Assembly (NCBI RefSeq): GCF_009379765.1
Contig: NZ_WHTD01000044.1
Location: forward strand, 1 to 51,632
DNA from: Actinophytocola sp.
Lineage (GTDB): Bacteria > Actinomycetota > Actinomycetes > Mycobacteriales > Pseudonocardiaceae
Length of the DNA stretch: 51,632 nt
Direction: 5' to 3'
This document shows, piece by piece, positions 8,817-17,523 of the stretch. The position numbers were made by a program, and so were the translations under genes. Within the stretch, counting starts at the first letter, position 1. Each line of letters starts with the position of its first letter. The notes under the pieces are model-generated. The model had not been told where the DNA came from. It ran no database searches and was given only the letters and a program-made list of their open reading frames with translations.

Positions 8817-9757
8817 CGGAGGAAGTCGACCCGCGCCATGGCGTGCAGAGCACCGCCTCCTTCGTGCTCGTTGAAGGGGTACACGCGGATGTCCTTGGGG
8901 CCCGCGTAGTGGTGGTAGGCGGCGAACACCGTCGAGGGCGGACAGATCGGGTCCATCAGGGCCACCGAGAACAAGGCGGGCGCCTCGGCCCGGGCGGCGA
9001 AGTTCATGCCGTCGAAGTAGCTCAGGGTCCGGAACGTCTGCTCCGCCAGCTCGGGGCGCTTCCGGAGGAACTGGGCGACCTCGAGGTAAGGGACCCGGTC
9101 GGACACAACGGCCCCGCGCCGGTAGTCACATAGAAACGGCACGTCCGGAAGCACCGCCCGCAGACCCGTGACGAGACCGGACACGGCGAGCGCGAGGCCA
9201 CCGCCCTGGCTCAGCCCGGCCACGGCGATCTCGTCGGATGCCACGAGATCCAGCGTGCGGGCCGCGTCCACGGCCCGCACGGCGTCCGTGACCAGGCGAC
9301 GGAGGTAGTGCGCCTTCGGGTCGTTCGCCCCTTGTGTCATGAAGCCCGGCTCGTGCGGTCCCGACGACGCGGCGGACCGGTCCCCCGTGTCCCCGCACGA
9401 GTGTCCCCGCGCGTCGACGACGAGGTGCGCGATCCCGCACGCGGCATACAGGAGGTGCTCGTGCACGCGGCCCCGGCCGACTCCGTACCCCTGGAACTCG
9501 ACGACGCACCAGCGGGCGGTGCCACCCCTCGGCAGCACCAACCACCCTCGGATCGGCTCGCCCGCCCACCCGGCGAACGTCACGTCATAGGTGTCGACGG
9601 CGCGCACTCCGGCCTCGACGCGGGTGGCCGTCGGCCGGTCCGGGCACGCGCGCGCCGAGTCCAGGGTGTCGCGCCAGAACTCGTCGAAGTCGGGCTCGCG
9701 GGTGAGCTCGGGCCGGTAACGCAGGAGCTGGTCGAGAGGCAGGTCGACAACCGGCAT
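8798..9757 (-). CDS. Acetylxylan esterase/cephalosporin-C deacetylase family (CE7)
   Basis: The 319-residue alpha/beta hydrolase has the CE7 layout. The nucleophile elbow is GLSQGGG near residue 186, and the acid and histidine lie in ALMDPICPPS and NEHEGGG near the C-terminus. The DARGHSCGD loop near residue 120 is also typical. There is no signal peptide, so it probably removes acetyl groups from imported acetylated sugars in the cytoplasm. It is the last gene of the operon with the two secreted proteins, starting 8 bases after the propeller stop. Its 3' end overlaps the ceramidase-like gene tail to tail by 19 bases. Confidence 0.9.
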   Translation of the reverse strand: MPVVDLPLDQLLRYRPELTREPDFDEFWRDTLDSARACPDRPTATRVEAGVRAVDTYDVTFAGWAGEPIRGWLVLPRGGTARWCVVEFQGYGVGRGRVHEHLLYAACGIAHLVVDARGHSCGDTGDRSAASSGPHEPGFMTQGANDPKAHYLRRLVTDAVRAVDAARTLDLVASDEIAVAGLSQGGGLALAVSGLVTGLRAVLPDVPFLCDYRRGAVVSDRVPYLEVAQFLRKRPELAEQTFRTLSYFDGMNFAARAEAPALFSVALMDPICPPSTVFAAYHHYAGPKDIRVYPFNEHEGGGALHAMARVDFLRQLAEF

Positions 9758-9765
9758 GTGTCTCG

Positions 9766-11802
9766 CTACCTCTTCGACACGCGCCAGGCGATCAGCTCGG
9801 CGTCCCGCGCGAAGACCAGCTCCCCCGCGTTGTAGACCATGCGCAGGGCCGGCTGGTCCAGCAGCGGCTGCCACTTCTTCCGGTTCGTGTCCACCTTGAT
9901 CACGTGTTCGCCGCCGACGAGTGCGTAGAGCGTCCTGCCCTTGTCGTCGAGGGCGAGCTGACCCGCCTGCGAGTGACCCGGGGTCGTGTCGAACGTGCGC
10001 AGCGTGCGACCGGTCCGGGTGTCCAGCTCGAGCACGTCGCCGTCGACGATCGCCCACAGCCGGCCACGCGCGTCCGTGGTGACCGCGGAGATCGTCTTCG
10101 CGGCCGCCGAGGGGTTGACCTCCCAGAGCTTCTTCCCGTGCACGACGTCGTAGGCGAAGACGGTCGCCCGGTCCTGGGTCGGCGGGGTGGTGGACAGTCC
10201 ACCCGCGACGGTCGTGCCGCCGTAGACGACCCCGGGGCGGCCCGCGGTCATGGACGTGATCCCCTCGTCGGTGACGAGTTGGTCGGTGACCCGCTCGACC
10301 GCACCGGTCCTCGCGTTCAGCACCGACAGCGTCCCGCCGAGGGTGTTGCCGGACGGGGTCGAGCCGACGACGACCTTGCCCGCGGTCTCCGCGACGCCCT
10401 GGGGACGGCTCTGGACGTGCGCCTTGAGGTCGAGGAGCTTCACCGGGTTCTCGACGCCGCCCGGCGCCGTGTCGGAGTACTCCGAGCTGTACCAGGGCTT
10501 GGCCGGGTCGTAGCGGTACACCCGGGCGTCCGGGTAGGCGCCGACGACGAGCCCCTGCCGGGTGGGCAGGAGGGACTCGATCTGGCTGAACTGGTGGTAG
10601 TCCGCCGCCCCGTCCTTTGTGGACACCGCAGCGAGCCCGCCCTGGAGGAAGCCGCCGGCGTAGACCGTGCCGCGCGGACCGGAGGCGAGCGCGAGAACCT
10701 GGGTCGGTTGACCCGGCACGCCGGCGCGCTTCGTCTCGAACTGTCCCGTCGTCGTGTCGTAGCGGAACATCAGGCCGCGCCAGAACAGCCCGACGACGCT
10801 GGTCCCGTCCCAGCCGATGCCGCGGGTGTTGACGATGCGTCCGTAGGCCTTGAGCCCTGTCCGCTGCTGGCCGCGGGAGACGGGGTCGTAGCCGATGAGC
10901 TCGGCGGAACCCGCCTCGAACTGCCGGAAGAACCAGACCCGCCCGTCCGGACCGGGTGGGGTCACGTCGAGACCGGCCGCGCCGTCGACCGTGTCCGACC
11001 AGGTCCCGGCCGCGAGGTCGTAGACCCGCAGTGGGCCGGGGAAGGTGCCTTCCCGCGCGTAGAGGTAGCTGCCGTAGGCGCGCAGGTCGTTGACGACCTT
11101 GCCCGTCGGGTCGGTCAACCCCGGCGGCTGGGGCAGCGGGCGCTTCGCTCCGGTGGCCAGGTCCAGCTCGGTGATCGCCCATGACGCGTACGCGCCCGCG
11201 TAGATCTTGCCGTTCGCGTACGCGATGCTCTTGACGTAGGTCTCCCCCGCGGCCATGACGCCGAAGTCGTGGAACGTTCGGGTCGTCGGGTTCCAGCTGA
11301 ACACCTTGCCACCCGGCGACGTGCCGCCGTAGACCGTGCCGTCCGGTGCGACGACGATGTTCCAGATGTAGGCCTCCCCCGCGATCGGCACCCCGAGGTC
11401 CTCCGCCTCGGTCGCACCGGGTGCCAGCCGGTAGAGCCGGCCCGCGCCGTAGGTGCCCGCGTACACAGTGCCGTCCGGCGCCTGCTCAACGCCGTAGGCA
11501 CCGCTGGATCCGGGCAGGGCCGCGCTCAGCAGCGGCGCTCCCGAGGTTGGATCCACGGCGTTGAGGTAGGCGGGGGTGCCGGACGACGCCGACCAGATGA
11601 CCCGGCGCCCGTCCGGCATCGTCCCCACGGTGCCGCCGATGAGGAGGACGTCCTGCAAGGGCACCCCCAGCGACCGCGGCCCCACGGGACCTGGTGGCTC
11701 GTGCCCCGGGACCGCTTGGGCGGCGGGCGGGAGCCCACTGGAGACGAGCAGGAGCAGCAGGGCCGAGCCCACGACCTTGAGCACTGTTCTCCGTTGCCGC
11801 AC
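9766..11802 (-). CDS. Secreted beta-propeller (PQQ/WD40-like repeat) protein
   Basis: The 678-residue protein starts with a signal peptide containing a twin-arginine motif, RRTVLK, then a long leucine run and an AQA cleavage site near residue 30, suggesting Tat export of a folded protein. The rest is repeated blades of about 40-55 residues with motifs such as PDGTVYAGTYGAGRLYRL and PDGTVYGGTSPGGKVFSW, typical of PQQ-like or SMP-30-like propellers. No catalytic set is evident, so it may bind or process a glycan outside the cell. The GTG start has GAGGA 6 bases upstream. It sits between another secreted protein and the CE7 esterase, in the operon controlled by operator site 3. Confidence 0.8.
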   Translation of the reverse strand: MRQRRTVLKVVGSALLLLLVSSGLPPAAQAVPGHEPPGPVGPRSLGVPLQDVLLIGGTVGTMPDGRRVIWSASSGTPAYLNAVDPTSGAPLLSAALPGSSGAYGVEQAPDGTVYAGTYGAGRLYRLAPGATEAEDLGVPIAGEAYIWNIVVAPDGTVYGGTSPGGKVFSWNPTTRTFHDFGVMAAGETYVKSIAYANGKIYAGAYASWAITELDLATGAKRPLPQPPGLTDPTGKVVNDLRAYGSYLYAREGTFPGPLRVYDLAAGTWSDTVDGAAGLDVTPPGPDGRVWFFRQFEAGSAELIGYDPVSRGQQRTGLKAYGRIVNTRGIGWDGTSVVGLFWRGLMFRYDTTTGQFETKRAGVPGQPTQVLALASGPRGTVYAGGFLQGGLAAVSTKDGAADYHQFSQIESLLPTRQGLVVGAYPDARVYRYDPAKPWYSSEYSDTAPGGVENPVKLLDLKAHVQSRPQGVAETAGKVVVGSTPSGNTLGGTLSVLNARTGAVERVTDQLVTDEGITSMTAGRPGVVYGGTTVAGGLSTTPPTQDRATVFAYDVVHGKKLWEVNPSAAAKTISAVTTDARGRLWAIVDGDVLELDTRTGRTLRTFDTTPGHSQAGQLALDDKGRTLYALVGGEHVIKVDTNRKKWQPLLDQPALRMVYNAGELVFARDAELIAWRVSKR

Positions 11803-11835
11803 AGCAGTTCCTCTCGATGCGTCTGGTCTGGATGG

Positions 11836-12849
11836 TCAGCTCGGCACGGCGAACAGGTGCGTCATCGCCGAGGTGTGGTTGGGAGAGGATCCACTTTGGC
11901 CGGTGGAGTCGGTGAGCCCCGCGGCCGCGCCACCCACCGACCCGACGTCGCCCGCGAGATGCGTTGTCGTCACCTGGGCGTGGACGTGGGTGCATCCCGG
12001 TCCCAACGGCACGATCGTGTAGAGCGGGACGGCGGCGTGGTTGACCCCCGTCGCCACGGTCTCCTCCGTCTGGGCTACGGGCGCGCTCGCACATCCCGTC
12101 CCGCCCGAGGTGGTCACGGTGAGCGTGAACCGGGCCTTCGAGTAGCCGTACGCGCATGCCGGGTTTCCCGCGCAGCGGTGGTACTCCACGTCCGCGATCA
12201 CCGCGAGCCGGCTGTAGCCCGACGGCAGCGTCCGGTCGATCACCGGCGCGGTGATGCTGGAGATGACGGCGGGGTTGCCGACGGGCAGGGACTTCTGGAC
12301 GGCCAGCCCGTTGACGTCCTCACCGACCGAGGTCGACGCGAACCTCAGGGTCCCTTCCACGGTCTCCCGGCCCGCCTCGTAGGAGGTCGACGCGGTCCGC
12401 AGGTAGAGCTTGCAGGTCAACGTGCCGCTCGTGGTCGCCGAGACCAGGAAGCGGGTGACGATCCTGATGTCGCGGTGGGCCGGGTCCCCGGGTGGGGGGA
12501 GCATGTTCTCGCCCATGACCACGTTGGAGGCGCCGGCGCCCGCGCACCGGACCTCGTTGTCGATCAGGTTCACCTGGTCGGCGTTGTAGGCCCGCAGCTC
12601 CGAGTAGACATAGGCCGTCGAACCGGCCGCCATCGGGGTGTCGACGGTGGCCAGGTGCACGACCTTCTGGGTCGCGGGGAGATCGGGGTCCCTCGGCGTC
12701 GGAGGGACATCGGTGATGACGACCGGGCCGAAGTCCTGGGAGATGGTCGCGGCGGCCGAGGTCGCGTCCGCGACCACGCCGACGAAGCCCGTCATGACCA
12801 CGGCGATGGAGAAGGCGACGGGCCGCATCCACCGAAGAGTCTTCGTCAC
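11836..12849 (-). CDS. Secreted protein of unknown function
   Basis: The 337-residue protein has a Sec-type signal peptide (hydrophobic core SIAVVMTGFVGVVAD, cleavage expected around residues 30-35). The mature part is Thr/Ser/Val-rich and predicted mostly beta. Several cysteines (RCAGAGAS, TCKLYL, HRCAGNPACAYGY, GCASAP, GPGCTHVH) could form disulfides. I do not recognise the family. A GTG start is preceded by GAGGAG. It is the first gene of the operon with the propeller protein and the CE7 esterase, downstream of operator site 3, which suggests an extracellular role in sensing, binding or holding the substrate of the regulon. Confidence 0.75.
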   Translation of the reverse strand: MTKTLRWMRPVAFSIAVVMTGFVGVVADATSAAATISQDFGPVVITDVPPTPRDPDLPATQKVVHLATVDTPMAAGSTAYVYSELRAYNADQVNLIDNEVRCAGAGASNVVMGENMLPPPGDPAHRDIRIVTRFLVSATTSGTLTCKLYLRTASTSYEAGRETVEGTLRFASTSVGEDVNGLAVQKSLPVGNPAVISSITAPVIDRTLPSGYSRLAVIADVEYHRCAGNPACAYGYSKARFTLTVTTSGGTGCASAPVAQTEETVATGVNHAAVPLYTIVPLGPGCTHVHAQVTTTHLAGDVGSVGGAAAGLTDSTGQSGSSPNHTSAMTHLFAVPS

Positions 12850-12933
12850 GTCGTTCTCCTCGCAGCGCCATGGCGAACCTCGACCGACCCCGACCTAACC
12901 CGTCACTCGCGGCGCAATGCCTCTGGCGACTGG

Positions 12934-12951
12934 TTACGGACAGGACCGTAA
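12934..12951. promoter_or_regulatory. Regulon operator, site 3
   Basis: TTACGGACAGGACCGTAA is the best copy of the palindrome: the right arm is perfect and the left has one mismatch. It lies directly at the predicted transcription start of the secreted-protein operon, downstream of its -10 box. The motif is therefore conserved independently of the -10 sequence, which supports a true operator rather than a by-product of promoter similarity. Confidence 0.7.
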
Positions 12952-12959
12952 TTGGTACG

Positions 12960-12988
12960 AACATAGAGCCGCCTTCTCGGGACGTCAA
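12960..12988 (-). promoter_or_regulatory. Promoter for the secreted-protein/esterase operon
   Basis: On the minus strand TTGACG (12983-12988) is followed after 17 bases by TATGTT (12960-12965). Start of transcription is expected near 12953, immediately before operator site 3, leaving a leader of about 100 bases before the GTG at 12849. Confidence 0.6.
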
Positions 12989-13019
12989 GACATCGCTCCC
13001 GAGGTCGGGTTCGGTCGAC

Positions 13020-14456
13020 TCAGCGGCCGCGGCGCCGGCCCGCCCGGGTGCCGGCGGAGAACGCCGCCGCACCAGCGGGTTTCACGGCCGCTGTCGCCTG
13101 GGTGCCGGTGGAGCTCGACGTCGCGGACCGGGCGCGCGCACGGGAGGTCTTGGCCCGTCGGGATTGGGTGCCGGCCGGTCGGCCGCGCCGGCCCGAGTGG
13201 ACACTCGGCGCCGGCGGCGCGCTCGGTGCCACGTAGGTGCGGGTACCGGGAGCGAGCTCGGCGAGCAGCGGGTGGCCCGGGCGCAGGCGGGTGACGGTGG
13301 CGGTGATGCCGGCCTTGCGGGTGAGGTCACGGACATCGGCGACCTGCGCGTCGGTCATGAGGGTGACCACGGTGCCGGACGCGCCCGCCCGAGCCGTGCG
13401 GCCCGAGCGGTGCAGGTATGCCTTGTGCTCCATCGGCGGGTCGGCGTGAATGACCAGCGCGATGTCGTCGACATGGATGCCGCGGGCGGCGATGTCGGTG
13501 GCGACCAGGGTGGCCGCGCTGCCCTCGGCGAAGGCGAGCAGGTTGCGCGTGCGTGCCGGCTGACCGAGGTTGCCGTGCAGCTCGACGGCGGGCACCCCCT
13601 CGGCGACGAGCTGGCGGGTGAGCTTGGTGGCGCCCCGCTTGGTACGGGTGAACACCAGCGTCCGCCCGGGCGCCGCGGTCAGGTCGACCAGCACCGGGAG
13701 CCTGGCCGCAGGTTGTACGTGCAGGACGTGGTGGGACATGGCCGCGACCGGCGAGGAGACCGGGTCGACGCTGTGCGTGACCGGATCGTGCAGGAAGCGC
13801 CGTACCAGCACGTTGACCCCGCCGTCGAGAGTGGCCGAGAAGAGCAGCCGCTGACCGTCCGCGGGGGTCTGGTCGAGCAGCCGGGTGACGACCGGCAGGA
13901 AGCCGAGGTCGGCCATGTGGTCGGCCTCGTCGAGCACGGTGACCTCCACGGCGTCGAGCCGCACGTGACCGGACTCGAGGTGATCGGCCAACCGGCCGGG
14001 GCACGCGATGACCACGTCGACACCCGCCTTGAGGCCCGAGATCTGCGGACCGGGGCGGACCCCGCCGTACACGGTCATGATGCGCAGCGACATGGCCTTG
14101 GCGAGCGGGGCCATCGCGGCCCGGATCTGGTCGGCCAGCTCGCGGGTGGGAGCCAGGACCAGCGCCCTCGGCCGGCCCGGACGCCGAGATGTGCCGCCTG
14201 CGGCGAGCCGGGCGAGCACGGGCAGCGCGAACGCGTAGGTCTTGCCCGACCCGGTCCGGCCGCGCCCGAGCACGTCGCGACCGGCCAGCGAGTCCGGCAA
14301 TGTCGCGGTCTGGATGGGAAACGGGGTGACGATCCCCTGGGTTGTCAATGCCGCCGCCAGCGTGGCCGGCACGCCCAGCTGGACGAAGGTCGGACCGTCG
14401 GTCGGTGAACTGTCGGATGTGGACGCGAGAGTGTTGCGAGGGCGGCGAGCCGCCAT
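13020..14456 (-). CDS. DEAD-box ATP-dependent RNA helicase
   Basis: The 478-residue protein has all main DEAD-box motifs in order: a Q-motif region (FVQLGVPATLAAAL...PFPIQ), Walker A GRGRTGSGKT near residue 60, APTRELADQ, LDEADHM, FSATLD, ATDIAARGIHVDD and HRSGRTARAG. A basic, low-complexity C-terminal tail of about 60 residues (Arg/Ala/Ser-rich) probably binds RNA. The ATG at 14456 has GGAG 7 bases upstream; longer in-frame extension is unlikely. It should remodel RNA, for example in ribosome assembly or at low temperature. It is transcribed alone. Confidence 0.95.
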   Translation of the reverse strand: MAARRPRNTLASTSDSSPTDGPTFVQLGVPATLAAALTTQGIVTPFPIQTATLPDSLAGRDVLGRGRTGSGKTYAFALPVLARLAAGGTSRRPGRPRALVLAPTRELADQIRAAMAPLAKAMSLRIMTVYGGVRPGPQISGLKAGVDVVIACPGRLADHLESGHVRLDAVEVTVLDEADHMADLGFLPVVTRLLDQTPADGQRLLFSATLDGGVNVLVRRFLHDPVTHSVDPVSSPVAAMSHHVLHVQPAARLPVLVDLTAAPGRTLVFTRTKRGATKLTRQLVAEGVPAVELHGNLGQPARTRNLLAFAEGSAATLVATDIAARGIHVDDIALVIHADPPMEHKAYLHRSGRTARAGASGTVVTLMTDAQVADVRDLTRKAGITATVTRLRPGHPLLAELAPGTRTYVAPSAPPAPSVHSGRRGRPAGTQSRRAKTSRARARSATSSSTGTQATAAVKPAGAAAFSAGTRAGRRRGR

Positions 14457-14671
14457 GTGGTAACTCCGAAACGTTGATGGGTCGTCCTGCCCGGCGCTGA
14501 CCCGGTGGGTCGCGGCGCGTGGTGGTCGACAAGAGAACGCGGCCCGAGGCAGAACTGAGCGGGCCGCCACCTACAGGCTACACGCTCCAGGCCGTCGCGG
14601 ACCGGCTGGGTGATCAGCGCAACCGGGTCGTCGCGCGGCCGTGCGGCGCCGCCGCCGCCTACGGTGGGCCG

Positions 14672-15483
14672 GTGGCTCACGGAGGCGTGGTTCTGTTCAC
14701 CCTTGGCGGCACGATCGCGATGGCCGGACGGCAGGGCGGGGTGGTGACCAGGCTGGGTGGCCGCGAGCTGGTCCGCCGGTCTCGAGGTCGGTGCCGGTGT
14801 CGACCTCGACGTGCGTGACGTCCGGGCCGTGCCCAGCGCGAACCTGTCCTTCGGCGACGTTCTCGACATCGTCGACGCGGCCGGTGCGGCCGTGGCCGAC
14901 TGCGCTCGCGGCGTCGTGCTCACCCAGGGCACGGACACCTTGGAGGAGACCGCCTTCCTCATCGACTCGGTGTGGACCCACGACGTGCCGTTCGTGGTGA
15001 CCGGCGCGATGCGCAACCCGACGCTGCCCGGCGCGGACGGGCCGGCGAACGTGTTTGCGGCGGTGCGGGTGGCCGCGTCGGCCGCGGCGCGGGGTCGTGG
15101 CGCACTGGTGGTGTTCAACGACGAGATCCATGCCGCGCGGTACGCGCGGAAGGCGCACAGCACGAGCACGGCCCCGTTCGGCTCCCCCGACGTGGGGCCG
15201 GTCGGCCACGTCGTCGAGGGTGCGCCGCGCCTTCTGACCGGTGTGGCCAGGGTGCGCCCGATCACCGGGTTCTCCCGCACCGCCCTGGCGGCGACCAGGA
15301 TCGCGCTCTACACCACCACACTCGACGACGACGGGGTACTGCTCGACAAGCTCGCCGCCACCCACCACGGGCTCGTGGTCGCGGCGTTCGGGGTCGGGCA
15401 CGTGCCGGGTGCTGCTTCGGCTCCTCGTGGCCGCGGGCGCCGGCCGCGACCGGATCGCCGACACGTTCGCCGCGCTCGGCTAG
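14672..15483 (+). pseudogene. L-asparaginase remnant (frameshift plus internal deletion)
   Basis: Three consecutive frames carry pieces of a type I/II asparaginase. The N-terminus has the catalytic FTLGGTIAM from the GTG at 14672. One extra C near 14773-14774 then shifts the frame. The middle carries the second catalytic segment VVLTQGTDTLEETAF and TGAMRNPTLPGADGP. After AAFGVGHVP near 15403 the sequence jumps to RVLLRLLVAAGAGRDRIAD in another frame, the usual extreme C-terminus, so roughly 60-70 codons are missing. Intact family members are about 320-330 residues. A TACGGT box 6 bases before the GTG, without a ribosome binding site, suggests the ancestral mRNA was leaderless. The product should be inactive. 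Confidence 0.85.
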
Positions 15484-15496
15484 AAGGTACTCACAG

Positions 15497-16339
15497 TCAG
15501 TCCAGGGACGGCTCGCTGGTGACGGCGGCGATGGCCAGCTGCCTCGCCGGCTCGTCCACCTCGCGCACCACGAATTGCCGCGACCTGATGTGCTCGAGCA
15601 GGTCCGGGTCCGGCGACACGGCGTGCTCACGCAGGTAGTAGGAGACCGCGCCGGGCCAGACCCAGCTGCCGTCGGTACGGATGGTCATCGGCACCGCGGC
15701 CGGCCGGTCGGGGTTGAAGGCGTCCTCGGCAAGCCCCCGCCCGGCGAGCACGACCGGCGCACCGTCGAGGTAGTCGAGCACCCGCTGACGCTCCTCGGCG
15801 GCCAGCGGCAGCCGGCGCACCACGGGATGACCCTCCCGGTTGAACCCGTCATGGATGCGAGGCGTCCGGATGCTCGGCCGCGCGGCTGTGGGCGTCGGCA
15901 CCGGGTCGGCGCCGGTCCGCTGCCACAGCCAGGCCGGCACGAACTCGTCGGCGCGCGGGAACATGGCCAGCTCGTCGCGGTAGCCGACCCGCGGTGGCAC
16001 TCGCCGCCAGCGCGGCTCCTCGTCGATGACGAACTCCACCGCCGGCGGTCCGTCCGGTCGGAAGGTGAGCTCGGCGGCGAGCCAGGTCCCCCTCTCGGCC
16101 TGGTACATCCCGGACCGCAGGGCGCCGAGCAGGCGCACCACTTCCTCGCTCGGCCGCTCCGCCCGGGTGGCCCCGTCCGGTCCGTGGACCACCAGGTCCA
16201 CCTCGATGTGCCGGCCCGCGGCTCGGTAGTGCACCTGGACCTGCCGCGAGCGCGGCGGGACCGACGCGGTCACGGCCTGACCGATCTGCGACACGAGCTG
16301 CCGCTGCTGTTCCGGCCTCAGCGGTACCGGCTGGCTCAT
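15497..16339 (-). CDS. Uncharacterised protein resembling the N-terminal part of TNT-related proteins
   Basis: The 280-residue soluble protein has no signal peptide. Features include an N-terminal alpha/beta segment (LVSQIGQAVTASVPP, VQVHYRAAGRHIEVD), a central PRWRRVPPRVGYRDELAMFP stretch and a C-terminal TDGSWVWPGAVSYYL segment. The arrangement recalls, from memory, the domain that precedes the NAD-glycohydrolase (TNT) toxin domain in some actinobacterial proteins, but no toxin domain follows here. An immunity or accessory role is possible. AAAGGA lies 8 bases before the ATG. The protein is well supported as a gene; its function is not known. Confidence 0.7.
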   Translation of the reverse strand: MSQPVPLRPEQQRQLVSQIGQAVTASVPPRSRQVQVHYRAAGRHIEVDLVVHGPDGATRAERPSEEVVRLLGALRSGMYQAERGTWLAAELTFRPDGPPAVEFVIDEEPRWRRVPPRVGYRDELAMFPRADEFVPAWLWQRTGADPVPTPTAARPSIRTPRIHDGFNREGHPVVRRLPLAAEERQRVLDYLDGAPVVLAGRGLAEDAFNPDRPAAVPMTIRTDGSWVWPGAVSYYLREHAVSPDPDLLEHIRSRQFVVREVDEPARQLAIAAVTSEPSLD

Positions 16340-16477
16340 GATCGAGTCCTTTCGGCGTCAGCCGGCCGACGGGGACGGCGGCGCGCCGGTCGCGGAACCA
16401 GTTCGCGCAGAAGCGTAGCCGCTCCTGAACTCGGGTACCCACACGGCGTTCACCGGCTCCCGACACGCCCGGCGCCG

Positions 16478-17497
16478 CTACTCGGCGGCGGTGGTGATCG
16501 GCGCGAGGATGGCTTCGACCCGCGCGTGGTCCGGGCTGGTGCCGGTGTCGTGGAGGCGGCACAACTCCAGTGCGGTGCGGTGTTCGGTCAGATCCCGGTG
16601 GTCGGGGTCGGCGCCGCGCGCGATGAGGTGCGTCACGCTCGCGACCCGGCCGTTCATCGCCGCCTGACGCAGTGCCTGGCGTCCCCACCGGGCGTCGGTG
16701 GCGTCGACCGGTGTGCCTGCGTCGAGGAGTTGGTCGATCACGTCGAGACGCTGATGGTCGGCGGCCATCACCAGTGCCCGGACCCTCTCCTGCGGCGGTG
16801 TGTCGGGCCGGAGCCAGCCGGTGACGTCGCCGACCGCGGCGGCCTCGGCGATGCCGCCGACCCGGGCGCCGGCCCTGGCGAGGACGGTGGTCAAGCCGAA
16901 CACCGCCGCGTGCCACAGCGCGGTGCCGCCGGGCACCCCGCCCGAGGTGGGTGCGGCGGTCGCGTCGAGGTCCGCGCCCGCGGCGATCAGCACCGCCGCG
17001 ACCTCGGCGTCGCCGTAGCTGGCCGCGGTGGCCAACGGCGTCTCCAGGTCCTCAGGTCGCCCGTCGACCAGGGCGCCGGCGGCGAGCAGAGCCCGGGCCA
17101 TCCCGCCGGTGCCGGGCATGTCGCGCCAGACCCTGCCGGCGGTGTCGTAGCGGAGCATGGCCACATATCCGAGCGGGGTCGCGCCCTTCGGCTGATCCCG
17201 CCAGTGATCCATCGGCTCGGTCGCCAGGCCGGGGTGGTCGGCGAGGAACGCGGTCAGCTGGTCGACGTCACCCCCGTCGAGGATCTCCCGACGCTCGACC
17301 TCGACCTCGAGCCGGGCCCAGCCGGCGAACCCGTAGCCCCGGGCGACCGCCAGCCGGGCGGTGACCAGCGTGGGACGCGCCGACAGGGCCGTCAGCGCGG
17401 CTTGGGCGGCGGACTCGCCGTGGCGGGCCGCGTGCAGCAGGTCCGTGGCCTGGTGGCGCAGCCGGTCGAGGCTGGCGTGCGCGGGAAGTGCGGGCAT
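16478..17497 (-). CDS. Ankyrin-repeat protein
   Basis: The 339-residue protein has an N-terminal helical segment (DRLRHQATDLLHAARHG) typical of actinobacterial ankyrin proteins. Ankyrin-like repeats follow, with motifs such as ETPLATAASYGDAEVAAVLI, TALWHAAVFGLTTVL and VASVTHLIARGADPDHRD. It has no membrane segment, so it is a cytoplasmic protein-binding scaffold. GGAAGGAG lies 5 bases before the ATG. It starts 26 bases after the stop of the first kinase and on the same strand, so it probably belongs to the kinase operon and may be a substrate or adaptor; that link is inference. Confidence 0.85.
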   Translation of the reverse strand: MPALPAHASLDRLRHQATDLLHAARHGESAAQAALTALSARPTLVTARLAVARGYGFAGWARLEVEVERREILDGGDVDQLTAFLADHPGLATEPMDHWRDQPKGATPLGYVAMLRYDTAGRVWRDMPGTGGMARALLAAGALVDGRPEDLETPLATAASYGDAEVAAVLIAAGADLDATAAPTSGGVPGGTALWHAAVFGLTTVLARAGARVGGIAEAAAVGDVTGWLRPDTPPQERVRALVMAADHQRLDVIDQLLDAGTPVDATDARWGRQALRQAAMNGRVASVTHLIARGADPDHRDLTEHRTALELCRLHDTGTSPDHARVEAILAPITTAAE

Positions 17498-17523
17498 GAC
17501 GTCTCCTTCCGGGGGATCTCGGC

